Both the position numbers and the translations under genes were made by a program. This document shows positions 52,284 to 60,761 of a stretch of DNA of 64,000 bases, in pieces. Each line of letters opens with the position of its first letter. The first letter of the stretch is position 1. The notes below the pieces were generated by a model. The model saw only the letters and a list, made by a program, of their open reading frames with translations, did no database searches and was not told the DNA's origin. This stretch comes from DASQPA01 sp963756455 (GTDB lineage: Bacteria > Acidobacteriota > Thermoanaerobaculia > Multivoradales > UBA5704): the NCBI GenBank assembly GCA_963756455.1, contig CAVWNC010000004.1, positions 1,860,001 to 1,924,000 on the forward strand, written 5' to 3'.

Positions 52284-52925
52284 ATGGTCGTGATGCCTGA
52301 GCACGAAGAGGTCTCCCCGCTCACCCTAAACCGCCTCTCCTTCTATCTGCGGTGTCTGCGCCACCTCCAGGAGCAGGGCATCGCGCGCATCTCCTCCCAG
52401 GAGCTGGCCCGCCAGTACCACCTCTCCGCGACGCAGATCCGGAAGGATCTCGCGCAGTTCGGCGAGTTCGGCATCCGCGGCGTCGGCTACGAGGTGGATC
52501 TCCTCGCCGAGCACCTGAACTCTCTCCTCGGGCTCGACCGCCGGCACGCGCTCGTCATCGTCGGCATGGGAAACCTGGGCTGCGCGCTCGCCCGCTACCT
52601 GGGCTTCAACTACGGCTCCTTCCACGTCGTCGCCGGGGTCGACAACGATCCCAGAGTGGTCGGCAGGAAAATCGGCGATCTCACCGTGCGCGCCGCCGCG
52701 GACCTGCCGCAGGTCGTCGCCGAATCCGCGGCGGAGATCGGCGTCCTCGCCGTCCCCGCCGAAGCGGCGCAGCAGAACTACGACGCCCTGGCCGACGCCG
52801 GCGTCCGCGGCGTCCTCAACTTCGCCCCGGTACGGCTCAAGCGGCGTTCGGGGGTGCCTTTGAAGAACGTGGACCTGCGGATCAACCTGGAGGAGTTGGC
52901 GTTTTTCCTGCGGGAGCCGAAATGA
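52284..52925 (+). CDS. rex: Redox-sensing transcriptional repressor Rex
   Basis: A 213-aa protein with an N-terminal winged helix (LNRLSFYLRCLRHLQEQGIARISSQELARQYHLSATQIRKDLAQFGEFG) and a Rossmann domain with VIVGMGNLGCALARYLG, the NADH-binding GxGxxG. The signature NFAPVRL and the swapped C-terminal helix are present. Rex binds DNA when NADH is low and leaves it when NADH rises. It is the last gene of the nuo operon, and a Rex site lies before nuoA, which gives a feedback loop. A partial copy of its 3' end lies at 54756. Confidence 0.93.
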   Translation: MVVMPEHEEVSPLTLNRLSFYLRCLRHLQEQGIARISSQELARQYHLSATQIRKDLAQFGEFGIRGVGYEVDLLAEHLNSLLGLDRRHALVIVGMGNLGCALARYLGFNYGSFHVVAGVDNDPRVVGRKIGDLTVRAAADLPQVVAESAAEIGVLAVPAEAAQQNYDALADAGVRGVLNFAPVRLKRRSGVPLKNVDLRINLEELAFFLREPK

Positions 52926-53078
52926 AGCGAGTAGCACTCGCGGCTTCCGGAGCACCGGTACAAGCTATCATTGGCGAGTACCCGCCTCTGAGGAGCCTGA
53001 ACTACCATCGAGTTCGGTTATCCCAGTCGGGAACTGTGATAATCTAAAATTGGAGAAATCTAATGGAGGGCTGTTGAT

Positions 53079-53516
53079 ATGCGGAAGTACCTATTATTCT
53101 CAGGCGCTCTTTTGCTCCTTACTCTAGCCGCGGCTGTCGAGGCAACCCCTGAGGATAAGGTTGCCGGCACTTCAAGCAACGCGGCCAGTGACGGCATGAG
53201 TAAGCCGAAGGCCAAGACAAATTCAGTCAAGGGCGAGATCAGCGCGGTCGACGCTACCGCTAAGACGATCACCATAAAGGGAAAACAGGGTGATACCACC
53301 CTTCTCTGGGACGGGAAGATCCTGGTCGCTCCCAAGGGGAAGACCTCGGCTGACATCAAGGTCGGCGGCAAGGTTACCGCCTTCTACAAGACTGATGGCG
53401 AAACCAAGACCATCACCAAGATCACGCTACAAAGCGGGCACGAGGCAGGAGGTGGCTGCCCCGCAGGAGAACATCAATGCTTGGACGGTCACTGTAGAGT
53501 GACCTGTCCAACCTGA
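53079..53516 (+). CDS. Small secreted protein with beta domain and Cys-rich C-terminus
   Basis: A 145-aa protein: signal peptide (about 1-22), a low-complexity linker, and a beta domain SVKGEISAVDATAKTITIKGKQGDTTLLWDGK resembling the OB-like repeats of DUF5666-type periplasmic proteins. A tail with four Cys (GGGCPAGEHQCLDGHCRVTCPT) follows. The tail looks like a disulfide-bonded knob. The gene lies in lower-GC sequence inserted between rex and the rex fragment. Function unknown. Confidence 0.65.
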   Translation: MRKYLLFSGALLLLTLAAAVEATPEDKVAGTSSNAASDGMSKPKAKTNSVKGEISAVDATAKTITIKGKQGDTTLLWDGKILVAPKGKTSADIKVGGKVTAFYKTDGETKTITKITLQSGHEAGGGCPAGEHQCLDGHCRVTCPT

Positions 53517-53700
53517 ACTGCGCAGCGCGGTGGAGGTGCCAACCTTGACTGCGACCTCAGGTTCGGAAGTACTCGCCAGCGCTGATTGCAGGAACTTGGG
53601 AGAGGAAAGGAGGGCGCCAATGCCACCCACTCTTATTGTTTGCAACACGCTGATCACCTCGATGCCAGTGCTGAGTTCTCAATCGGCAGGTAAGTTGTAA

Positions 53701-54459
53701 ATGCCGAGCTTTCTATCCAGGTGGAGTTCTGCTGGTACATCCAGGAAGCGGACGGCTCCCTTCTGGACAGCCGAGCGGGTGCTGGTGATTCTCCAATGCA
53801 TAGCCCTGATCTGCGGCGCAACATGGACACTCTTAGAATATTTCACGTTTGGCCGAAAGTCGGCGGAACTTGAGCAGGCCATCCAAAAGGAGACACTTCA
53901 TGAATTGCAGCAGGGCCGCATTGCCAGCCTCGTGAAGATTTCTATCAAGCCTAGCGAGGGTGGGCAGGTAGCCGTAGCTACCTTTGAGCTTCGGATTACG
54001 AATGTCTCAAAAGCTCCTGTTGAGGTCTCATGGGCACTCCTCCACTGGTATCTCGGTTCAATTGCCGACAAACAGAAGGAAGCATTTCCTCTCCGGCTCA
54101 ATGATCCCCCGGTCGCATTCACTGGTGAACAGGACTCTGGACCCATCGTATGGGATGAAGGCAGGTATGTAGGATACCTCTATCCGGGCTCGAAGGCAGA
54201 GAAGCTTTTGGCAGACATACCTAAAAAATTCGCCTTCGGTCAAGGAGGGGGACCCACAAAAATATTACAACCTGGCGACTCTTCGGCGATGGAAGAACAA
54301 TTTTTGGTCAAGCGGATTGCGGGACAGTGGATCGGTATCGTTGTGACGGTAGGCCTTGACGGAGAGATTGAAAACGATCATCTCTTTCACTACATCAAAA
54401 CTATTGCAACCTCTGACATCACCAAGCCAGAGGGAGTACCGGTGCTACCGGCTAGCTGA
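53701..54459 (+). CDS. Hypothetical single-pass membrane protein
   Basis: A 252-aa protein with one hydrophobic helix (VLVILQCIALICGATWTLLEYF, about 27-48) followed by a short coiled segment. A soluble beta-rich domain comes next (VAVATFELRITNVSKAPVEVSWALLHWYLGS, IVVTVGLDGEIENDHLFHYIKTI). Codon use is clearly less GC-rich than in the flanking genes. No family recognised; part of the insertion between the two rex ends. 184 bp without a gene precede it and 296 bp follow, with nothing recognised in either. Confidence 0.6.
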   Translation: MPSFLSRWSSAGTSRKRTAPFWTAERVLVILQCIALICGATWTLLEYFTFGRKSAELEQAIQKETLHELQQGRIASLVKISIKPSEGGQVAVATFELRITNVSKAPVEVSWALLHWYLGSIADKQKEAFPLRLNDPPVAFTGEQDSGPIVWDEGRYVGYLYPGSKAEKLLADIPKKFAFGQGGGPTKILQPGDSSAMEEQFLVKRIAGQWIGIVVTVGLDGEIENDHLFHYIKTIATSDITKPEGVPVLPAS

Positions 54460-54755
54460 TAAGTGCAGCCCTCTTTGCTCATTACTCCGTAACGCTTCCT
54501 TAATTTCTTTCCCGTTGGCAGGCTCCCCGCGATTGAGTTGGGCTTGCAAGAGGCCTGACTCCAACCGAGCTTGGTGGCCTGAGGGAGATAAACTCACGCT
54601 GCTCAAAGGGACCCCATTTGACGACGAACACGAGGGGGTGTCCCCCAGGGAATCTATCCAACAAACTGTTGGACAGATTTCATCAGCACCGGCCCAAGCT
54701 TCGTGGGTTGCCGTATGCCGGAAAGGAAGCAGTCCGATGGCACCGGGCGCGCGAC

Positions 54756-54884
54756 AACGATCCCAAGGTGGTCGGCAGGAAGAGCGGCGATCTCAGCGTG
54801 CGCCCCGCCGCGGTGCCGTTGAAGAACGTGGATTTGCGGATCAATCTGGAGGAGTTGGAGTTCTTCCTGCGGGAGCCGAAATGA
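54756..54884 (+). pseudogene. Fragment of rex 3' end with internal deletion
   Basis: The frame reads DNDPKVVGRKSGDLSVRPAA, as in intact rex from about residue 123, then jumps to VPLKNVDLRINLEELEFFLREPK, the C-terminus. About 140 bp between the two parts are missing. It lies about 2 kb after the intact gene, and the TGA overlaps the ATG of the next gene. No start codon or DNA-binding part is present. Confidence 0.8.
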
Positions 54885-55153
54885 AGCTCGGATTCACCCC
54901 GATCTCGGTCGAAGCCTACGTAGAGCTCCACTTGAAGGCCAATCCCGGCACGGATCGCAAAGATCTCGTGAAGAGCCTCCGCGACGCCATGGATGCCAAT
55001 GCCCGGGGAGAGCGGTGCCACTGTGGCGCTCCCATCTGGGTCCTCGGCTCCGCGGTGGCCGGGCTCTCTTGCTTCACCTGCATCACGGGGGAAGCCTTTC
55101 CCGATAAGGACTATGAAATCGTGAAGGATGCCAGGCGGCGGCAGGTTCCCTGA
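54881..55153 (+). CDS. Small protein with zinc-ribbon-like Cys pairs
   Basis: A 90-aa protein. The first half (PISVEAYVELHLKANPGTDRKDLVKSLRDAMDANARG) is helical. The second half has ERCHCGAPIWVLGSAVAGLSCFTCITGE, four Cys in two pairs, suggesting a zinc ribbon. Its ATG overlaps the stop of the rex fragment, so it was probably once the gene after rex. Function unknown. Confidence 0.65.
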   Translation: MKLGFTPISVEAYVELHLKANPGTDRKDLVKSLRDAMDANARGERCHCGAPIWVLGSAVAGLSCFTCITGEAFPDKDYEIVKDARRRQVP

Positions 55154-55304
55154 TCCTGCCAGGCATGCGGTAGGTTTACCTCAAGCGCGGACACCCAAGC
55201 ACCGCGGATCCTCTCCTTCCGCCAGCAGTGCTGGCGATGTACTTCTGTTGCATCCAGCTTCATGCACCTTGCATGCACCCCACGCACACTGCTATCCTTT
55301 CTCC

Positions 55305-55568
55305 ATGGCCGTCCACCTGCAAATCCGCGATCTGCCGGACGAGATTCACCAGACCCTTCGCCAGCGAGCGGACACTCGCGGCTTGAGCCTGCGCCAATAC
55401 GCTCTAGAGGTTCTGCGGGAGCATTGCCTCGAGCCCACCCTGGACGAGTGGCTCGACGGCCTGAGCCGATTGACTCCCGTCTCGCCCTCCACCTCCGCGG
55501 CCGAGGCCGTTCACCAGTCTCGGGAGGCTGAAGAAGCCTCCCTGGTCGATGCCCTCGCTCGTCCTTGA
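55305..55568 (+). CDS. VapB/FitA-type antitoxin
   Basis: An 87-aa protein with an N-terminal ribbon-helix-helix of the FitA kind (VHLQIRDLPDEIHQTLRQRADTRGLSLRQYALEVLREHC) and an acidic toxin-binding tail. It overlaps the PIN toxin gene by 20 bases. Before the start are close direct and inverted TGCATGCA-type repeats (55262-55280), which fit an autoregulatory operator. Confidence 0.82.
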   Translation: MAVHLQIRDLPDEIHQTLRQRADTRGLSLRQYALEVLREHCLEPTLDEWLDGLSRLTPVSPSTSAAEAVHQSREAEEASLVDALARP

Positions 55569-55953
55569 CGCTTCGGCCGCCGTCGAGCTCCTGCTGCGAA
55601 CCCCGGCCGGAGGACGAGCGGAAGCTGCTCTGCGAGGACATCGGGTTGCCGTCCCGGCTCATTTCGATGCCGAGGTGTTGTCCGCGCTCGGTCGCCTCGT
55701 GCGGGGCAGAGAGCTGGCCGAGAGGTTGGTGGAACCGCTCCTCCGCGAGCTCGCGCGCGCGCCCTTCGTCCGTTACACCTTGCAGCCTCTTCTCGCTCCC
55801 GCTTGGGACCTTCGGCACAACCTGGCGCAGCGGGACGCCCTCTATGTCACACTCGCCCGTCGACTGGGAGCTCCACTCGTGACCGCGGATGCTCGCCTTG
55901 CCCGGGCTCCGGCTCTCGGGATCGCTGTGACTCTCGTCGTGAGCCAGGACTGA
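55549..55953 (+). CDS. PIN-domain toxin (VapC)
   Basis: A 134-aa PIN ribonuclease with LVLDASAAVELLL, HFDAEVLSALGRLV and QRDALYVTLARRLGAPLVTADARLARAPALG. All four acidic positions are present, so it is probably functional. It is translated with the antitoxin by overlap. Confidence 0.85.
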   Translation: MPSLVLDASAAVELLLRTPAGGRAEAALRGHRVAVPAHFDAEVLSALGRLVRGRELAERLVEPLLRELARAPFVRYTLQPLLAPAWDLRHNLAQRDALYVTLARRLGAPLVTADARLARAPALGIAVTLVVSQD

Positions 55954-55972
55954 TTTTCCTCCGAGAGTCAAG

Positions 55973-57022
55973 ATGAAACCCGAGCTCCGCCCCTTGGCTC
56001 CCCATGTGAGGTCGGCCATCGCCGCCGCCACTGCCGCCAATGCCGCCACTGCCGCCAATGCCGCCAATGTCGCCAATGCCGCCAATGTCGCGAACGCTGC
56101 GGCCCAGCCGAGGATGGCGCCGGGGCGGCCTGTTCCCACAGCGCCTGCAGCCTCTCCCCTTCGGATTCCCGGTCCTACGGCGGCGTTCACCCCGCTGCCG
56201 CGGATCCTCCCTCCTCCCCCCATCCCGGCGCGTTCCATGGTGCGACCGAAGACCGCGCAGCCGAAGATCCTCCAGCCGGCCCGCCCGGGAAGCACCCTCC
56301 AATGCTCGTACTATTCGAGCGCCGAGATGGAGGAGATCGGCGCCGACATCGGCAGATCTCTGCGGCCTCTCTTCGGCGTCGAGGACGCTCCCCAGAATCC
56401 CCTGGAGGATCTGACCTACGGCTTGCCCTGGTGGCGGCGCTGGAGCCTGGGCACCCGGGGCGTGGTCGAGGAATTGTTCCGGCGATTCACCCAGTACGGA
56501 TTCAGCTATCACGTCGGGATGGGCATGTCGACGGTTCTCCTCGGGCTCAGTCGGGAGTACCGCCGGACCGACCTCGCGAACGGCATCCTGCAGGGGAACT
56601 GCGTCGCCTACAGCCGGGCCTTCGCGACGGTTCTCGCGCATTTCAACATCAGCGCCGAGGCCCGCGAAGTCCGCACGGAGGACCAGGGCGCCTTCGTCAC
56701 CAAGCCGGTGCGAAACTTCCTCGACGCCGCGGTGCAGGGCAACATCCGTGGTAGGAATGGTGCCATCCTGCCGGGACGTTTTCTCTTCACCAACCACACG
56801 GCCACCTATGTCCATGATCTCCGGACCTACTACGACCCGATGATCTGCCGCTCCTACGCCAATTTCTCGAGTTTCATCGACACCGCCTGGGGCCTGCGGC
56901 AGATCGGCAAAAGCGGCGACGCCTACCGGCTCTCCACCCGGCAGGATCGGTGCAACGCCCTGATCCGTTCCGACCAGCGGGCACCGGGGTTCCCCTCCAC
57001 CTGGGAGCTGACTCAGATATGA
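55973..57022 (+). CDS. Transglutaminase-like protein with Ala/Asn repeat N-terminus
   Basis: A 349-aa protein. Residues about 17-48 are a 9-bp-repeat tract (TAANAANVANAAN). A Pro-rich linker follows to about 105, then a domain with GILQGNCVAYSRAFATVLAHFNISAEAREV and later NHTATYVHDLRTYYDPM. The order Cys, His, Asp with these neighbours resembles the transglutaminase/cysteine protease fold. The family call is an inference. No clear signal peptide. It follows the VapBC pair by 19 bp but is probably unrelated to it. Confidence 0.55.
   Translation: MKPELRPLAPHVRSAIAAATAANAATAANAANVANAANVANAAAQPRMAPGRPVPTAPAASPLRIPGPTAAFTPLPRILPPPPIPARSMVRPKTAQPKILQPARPGSTLQCSYYSSAEMEEIGADIGRSLRPLFGVEDAPQNPLEDLTYGLPWWRRWSLGTRGVVEELFRRFTQYGFSYHVGMGMSTVLLGLSREYRRTDLANGILQGNCVAYSRAFATVLAHFNISAEAREVRTEDQGAFVTKPVRNFLDAAVQGNIRGRNGAILPGRFLFTNHTATYVHDLRTYYDPMICRSYANFSSFIDTAWGLRQIGKSGDAYRLSTRQDRCNALIRSDQRAPGFPSTWELTQI
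56021..56100 (+). repeat. 9-bp tandem repeat in transglutaminase-like gene
   Basis: Eight nearly perfect units (GCCGCCACT, GCCGCCAAT, GTCGCCAAT) encode Ala-Ala-Thr and Ala-Ala-Asn. This is the cleanest copy of the repeat family found in five places in the window. Confidence 0.8.
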
Positions 57023-57167
57023 CCCCGATCGACGACTGACCGAACAGGGCCTCGGCGGCCAAGATCATAGGTGTAGCGGAGCACAGGGAGCCAAGCCCTG
57101 CGCAACGGACGGCGCCGCCCGCCCGTATATTAGGGAGCCTGAAGTAACGACAGAGAGGACCATCCTG

Positions 57168-59120
57168 ATGAGACCGACACGAAGCCTCACTCTCGCCTGG
57201 ATACTCTCCACGCTAGCGCTCTCCGCCTTCCCGCTCCATGCCGATTGGCATCCCGTCGGGCCGTATGGCGGCACCGTGACGGCGCTCGCCGTCGACCCTT
57301 CGCGGCCCTCGACGGTGCTCGCCGGCACGCCTCTCGCCGGACTGTTCCGTAGCGACGATCGGGGCGCGACCTGGGCGCCGATCTCGATGGCTCCCCAGAC
57401 GCCGGTGGGGCCGATCGTGTTCGATCGCCGGCACCCCGGGCGGGTCTATGCCGCGCTGGGGGCCGGCGTGCTCGTCAGCCCCGACGACGGGCGGTCCTGG
57501 TCGCTCACCAACCCCGATCCCGACGGCGGCGAGATCAGCGCCCTGGCGGTCGATCCGAACGGTGGCTCGGTGCTCTATGCGAGCGCCGACGCCCTGTTCC
57601 GGTCGACCGACCGCGGCCAACACTGGCAGCGGATCGGAGCCGGCGTGTCCGCCCAGCGCGCGGCGGCCGCGCTGGCGGTCGATCCGGCGTCTTCCGCCCT
57701 CTACTCGGTCACCTTTGACGGCATCTATCGCAGCCGGGATCGCGGCGTCACCTGGCAGCTCCTCGGCCTCGCCGGCATCGATCTGCGCGTCCTCGCCCTC
57801 GCCCCGAGCCGCCCCACCGTCCTCTATGCCGGTGGCGACCTGGGGCTCTACCGCAGCACCGACGGCGGCGCCCACTGGCGGTCCCTCGTCTCCGGACTGC
57901 CGAGCCCCGCCGTCACCGCCATCGTGGTCTCCGCGAGCGACCCCAATCATCTCTACGTCGCTCTGCGCGTCGCCTCTGTCGGAGAGACGGGAGGGCTCTT
58001 CCAGAGCCTGGACGGCGGTGGCCATTGGACGAAGCTCGGCACCGGCCTCCCGGAGGGAGACGTGCTCGCCGTGGCGACCGATCCGACGCGCTCGGACCGG
58101 CTCTACGCCGGCCTGCCGCAAGACGGGGTGTTCAGAAGCCTCGACACCGGCCGCCACTGGTCCTCGGCGAGCCAGGGCCTGCGCACCCTCGTGGTGGCGC
58201 ACGTGGTGCCCGATCCCCAGGGATCCGGCACGGTCGAGGCCGGCCCGGCGAATTTCGGGCTCTACCAATCGACCCCGTCGACCCCGTCGACCGATACCGG
58301 GCTCTCCTGGCGGATCGTCAACGATCGCGTCCGCGGTCCCTGGGCCGGCGCCAGCGTCGCGGTCGATCCCCAGGCGACCTCCACGATCTACACCAGCATT
58401 CCCGGCCGCCTCGAAAGGAGCGACGATCGTGGCGAGCACTGGCGTCGGGTCGACCGCGGCATCCGGGGAGGCCTTTTCTCCGCCGGCCTCTTCGCGCTCG
58501 ATCCGCAGACGCCGTCGACTCTCTACGCGGCGGGAAACTCGACGATCTCGAAGAGTCAGGACCGTGGGGAGACCTGGGCGGCGCCGGTGCCGCTCCTCCC
58601 GGCCTGCCCGGTGACTCCGTACGCGCTCGCGGTGAGCCCCGCGGCGCCGAACGAGATCTATCTTTCGGGGTTGGTCGCGGACCCCTTCCACTGCACCTCG
58701 AACGTTCCGGTGGGCCTCCTCAAGAGCGCCGACGGCGGCGCCAGTTGGACGCCGATCGGCGGCTTCATGCGCCTCGTGGCTCCCGATCCGGTCGATCCCC
58801 AGGTGGTGTACGCCCTCGATTCTCTCTTCCACCTGGTCAAGAGCACCAATGGCGGCACCAGCTTCGCGCCGCCCGGCGCCGTCGCCGGGAGCCGACTGTT
58901 CAGCGCGCTGGTGATCGATCCCGGCGCGCCCAACAGACTCTACGCCGGGCTCGCGGGGGCCGGCAAGGTCGTCACCAGCGCCGACGGCGGGGCCAGCTGG
59001 CGGCAGCTCGGCGGCGCTTTCGACGGGGACGTGCTCGATCTCGCCGTCGATCCCACGACTCCCGGGCGCCTCTGGGCGGGGACCGATCACAGCGTCTTCG
59101 TTTTCGATCCCGATTCCTGA
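57168..59120 (+). CDS. Secreted Asp-box beta-propeller protein
   Basis: A 650-aa protein with a signal peptide (about 1-25) and about twelve Asp-box turns through its length (SDDRGATW, SPDDGRSW, STDRGQHW, SRDRGVTW, STDGGAHW, SLDTGRHW, SDDRGEHW, SADGGASW). Repeated PTVLYAG / RLYAGL strands lie between them. This fits one or two sialidase/Vps10-like propellers. No catalytic residues are evident; it is likely a binding or surface protein. It has no obvious partner. Confidence 0.8.
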   Translation: MRPTRSLTLAWILSTLALSAFPLHADWHPVGPYGGTVTALAVDPSRPSTVLAGTPLAGLFRSDDRGATWAPISMAPQTPVGPIVFDRRHPGRVYAALGAGVLVSPDDGRSWSLTNPDPDGGEISALAVDPNGGSVLYASADALFRSTDRGQHWQRIGAGVSAQRAAAALAVDPASSALYSVTFDGIYRSRDRGVTWQLLGLAGIDLRVLALAPSRPTVLYAGGDLGLYRSTDGGAHWRSLVSGLPSPAVTAIVVSASDPNHLYVALRVASVGETGGLFQSLDGGGHWTKLGTGLPEGDVLAVATDPTRSDRLYAGLPQDGVFRSLDTGRHWSSASQGLRTLVVAHVVPDPQGSGTVEAGPANFGLYQSTPSTPSTDTGLSWRIVNDRVRGPWAGASVAVDPQATSTIYTSIPGRLERSDDRGEHWRRVDRGIRGGLFSAGLFALDPQTPSTLYAAGNSTISKSQDRGETWAAPVPLLPACPVTPYALAVSPAAPNEIYLSGLVADPFHCTSNVPVGLLKSADGGASWTPIGGFMRLVAPDPVDPQVVYALDSLFHLVKSTNGGTSFAPPGAVAGSRLFSALVIDPGAPNRLYAGLAGAGKVVTSADGGASWRQLGGAFDGDVLDLAVDPTTPGRLWAGTDHSVFVFDPDS

Positions 59121-59164
59121 GGAGAAAATCTCAGCGATGGACTGACCCGGAGCGGGCCTCAAAT

Positions 59165-59365
59165 TCACGCGAAGAGCGCTGCGATCTCCGTGATCGGCAG
59201 GAACATCCGGCGACTGCCAGCCGAGAGCTCGAGAAAGCGGTAGCGTGCATAGAACCGTTCTGCGGCGGCAGCCTTAGCATCCACCACCAGCGCGAACGTC
59301 GCGATCTCGCTCTTGAGCACTCGGGCGCAGGCATCGGTTGTGGTGAGCGCTAAGCGGATCGATCT
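59165..59365 (-). pseudogene. GNAT toxin (TacT-like), C-terminal remnant only
   Basis: In the frame ending with TGA at 59165, the text LKSEIATFALVVDAKAAAAERFYARYRFLEL and RRMFLPITEIAALFA is the C-terminal part of GNAT toxins paired with DUF1778 antitoxins (the V-D-A-K-x-x-A-A-x-F-Y block). The acetyl-CoA-binding N-terminal two thirds are missing. It lies directly after and slightly under the antitoxin gene, the normal toxin place. Confidence 0.7.
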
Positions 59366-59700
59366 GAAAGGGCGGGCTTTCGTTCGCGGTCACTCCCTAA
59401 CCCTACCATCTTCCTGTACCGCTCCACGGCAACCCGCAGCTCTGGGATCGGCTCGCGCGGATGGAGCAGCGCTTCGACAAAGGCGCGACTGTCCATCGTC
59501 GTCAACCGGATCGCCTCCAACTCGGCAATGGTCTTGACCGCCGACTCCTGCACGCTCGCGATCACGAAATCCGCGAGCGTTCGACCTTGAAGCTCGGCAG
59601 CACGCTGGAAAAGCGCCTTCTGCTCGCTGGAGATGCGCACCTCCAGCCGTTCTCTGCGCGAGTTTGCTGGGACTTTCTTCGACGACGCATTACTGGACAT
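59350..59700 (-). CDS. DUF1778 (TacA-type) antitoxin
   Basis: A 116-aa protein with the DUF1778 pattern: RRERLEVRISSEQKALFQRAAELQGRTLADFVIASVQESA, then LTTMDSRAFVEALLHPREPIPELRVAVERYRKMV. The last 20 residues (GSDRERKPALSDRSA) look added by read-through into the deleted toxin. It normally binds DNA and neutralises a GNAT toxin that acetylates charged tRNA. Here the toxin is a remnant. Confidence 0.8.
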   Translation of the reverse strand: MSSNASSKKVPANSRRERLEVRISSEQKALFQRAAELQGRTLADFVIASVQESAVKTIAELEAIRLTTMDSRAFVEALLHPREPIPELRVAVERYRKMVGLGSDRERKPALSDRSA

Positions 59701-59839
59701 GGATCAAAGTGTACGGCAAATGGGGGGCACCACAAGCGACCCTGCGGGATAGCGCTCCAACTCGGCAAGGTAGCGGCTGCCAGCTGCCGGCCGCCGACTG
59801 GCGTCCTCTCCACTGCCTGCCGCCAGGAACGATGCAGGG

Positions 59840-60088
59840 CTACACAGCTCTTGCTAGAGGACGGACAGTGAGAACCTCATCGGCTCTGAGGCCTTCGATG
59901 TCCGACTCGCGTACGGCCACGACAGCGATCGATTCACCCAATGCGTTGAACACCTCCAACACGCTCCCAGGCTCCCCCCCTTGAGGATGGGGTACCTGAT
60001 CGACCAGGACGGCCACGTCTCCTCGCCTGAGGTTATGCTCGGGAAGATCGCGCTTGAGGGCCACGCGCTGGTAGAGAGGCATACTCAT
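59840..60088 (-). CDS. DUF4926 protein
   Basis: An 82-aa protein, MPLYQRVALKRDLPEHNLRRGDVAVLVDQVPHPQGGEPGSVLEVFNALGESIAVVAVRESDIEGLRADEVLTVRPL, that matches the DUF4926 SH3-like small-protein family. Its ATG overlaps the TGA of the DUF6883 gene. The two families often occur together and look like a toxin-antitoxin-type pair, but the activity is unknown. Confidence 0.78.
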   Translation of the reverse strand: MSMPLYQRVALKRDLPEHNLRRGDVAVLVDQVPHPQGGEPGSVLEVFNALGESIAVVAVRESDIEGLRADEVLTVRPLARAV

Positions 60089-60420
60089 AACTTCTTCTCC
60101 TTCCAGGGTTTCAACGTCACAAAGCGACTTTTTCCATCCGTCGGCGATCGGAGCCAGATCGTCACCACCCCCAGAACGCGGCCGTTCGGACCCAGCAAAG
60201 AACCCTCGGCCCGGAGAAAGACCCCGTACTCGCTCCTCTTATCTTCCACGGCTTCTGCCATCTCCGCAAGTTCCCGAATCGCTGCCAGCAAAAGATGAGG
60301 GTTCTCCCTGGTGAACCCCGCTTGCGCCAGGAACTTCGATTTGTCGTCCCACTCACGAGGCACCAAGAGATAAGCGGTGAGCTTCTCCATTGGGAGAATT
60401 GCATCAGCCGGGATCTTCAC
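60085..60420 (-). CDS. DUF6883 protein
   Basis: A 111-aa protein with KIPADAILPMEKLTAYLLVPREWDDKSKFLAQAGFTRENPHLLLAAIREL and a terminal strand pair ending VTLKPWKEKKL, the DUF6883 pattern. Co-translated with the DUF4926 gene by a four-base overlap. Function unknown; accessory TA-like pair by context. Confidence 0.75.
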   Translation of the reverse strand: MKIPADAILPMEKLTAYLLVPREWDDKSKFLAQAGFTRENPHLLLAAIRELAEMAEAVEDKRSEYGVFLRAEGSLLGPNGRVLGVVTIWLRSPTDGKSRFVTLKPWKEKKL

Positions 60421-60450
60421 GCCATCCTCCCTGGAAAGCCAGGAACTGCA

Positions 60451-60675
60451 TCAGGCGACGTGGAGGATTGGATGGTCGCTCTGGCGGGCCGCAAACTCGA
60501 GCGCCGCGTCGATATCGCCCGCCTCGAGGTACGGGAAATCCTCAAGGATCTCCCCGCGGGTGGCCCCAGCGGCCAGGAGGTCGAGCACGTCCTTGACCCG
60601 AATCCTCAGACCGCGAATGCACGGACGCCCTCCACACTTGCCCGGCTCTATCGTTATGCGGTGTAGCTCGCTCAT
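60451..60675 (-). CDS. DUF433 antitoxin-like protein
   Basis: A 74-aa winged-helix protein with the DUF433 hallmark CGGRPCIRGLRIRVKDVLDLLAAGATRGEILEDFPYLEAGDIDAAL. It usually comes with a DUF5615 PIN-like toxin downstream; none is here, the next gene being the DUF6883 pair 30 bp away. It is an orphan antitoxin or a hybrid operon. Confidence 0.8.
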   Translation of the reverse strand: MSELHRITIEPGKCGGRPCIRGLRIRVKDVLDLLAAGATRGEILEDFPYLEAGDIDAALEFAARQSDHPILHVA

Positions 60676-60761
60676 GTTCGTATCACCTCAGGTTGCCGGG
60701 GCGTACCCGAGCCAAGTGCAACAGGGGGGAAACCAACTGAGATGAGTCCGTCGCCGAATAC

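Noticed and set aside
52922..53047. 41-codon frame starting at the rex stop
   Set aside because: ATGA overlap is suggestive, but the sequence has no protein-like features and sits at the edge of the inserted segment.
59131..59334. 67-codon minus-strand frame
   Set aside because: Low-complexity shadow; the GNAT-like remnant is in a different frame of the same strand.
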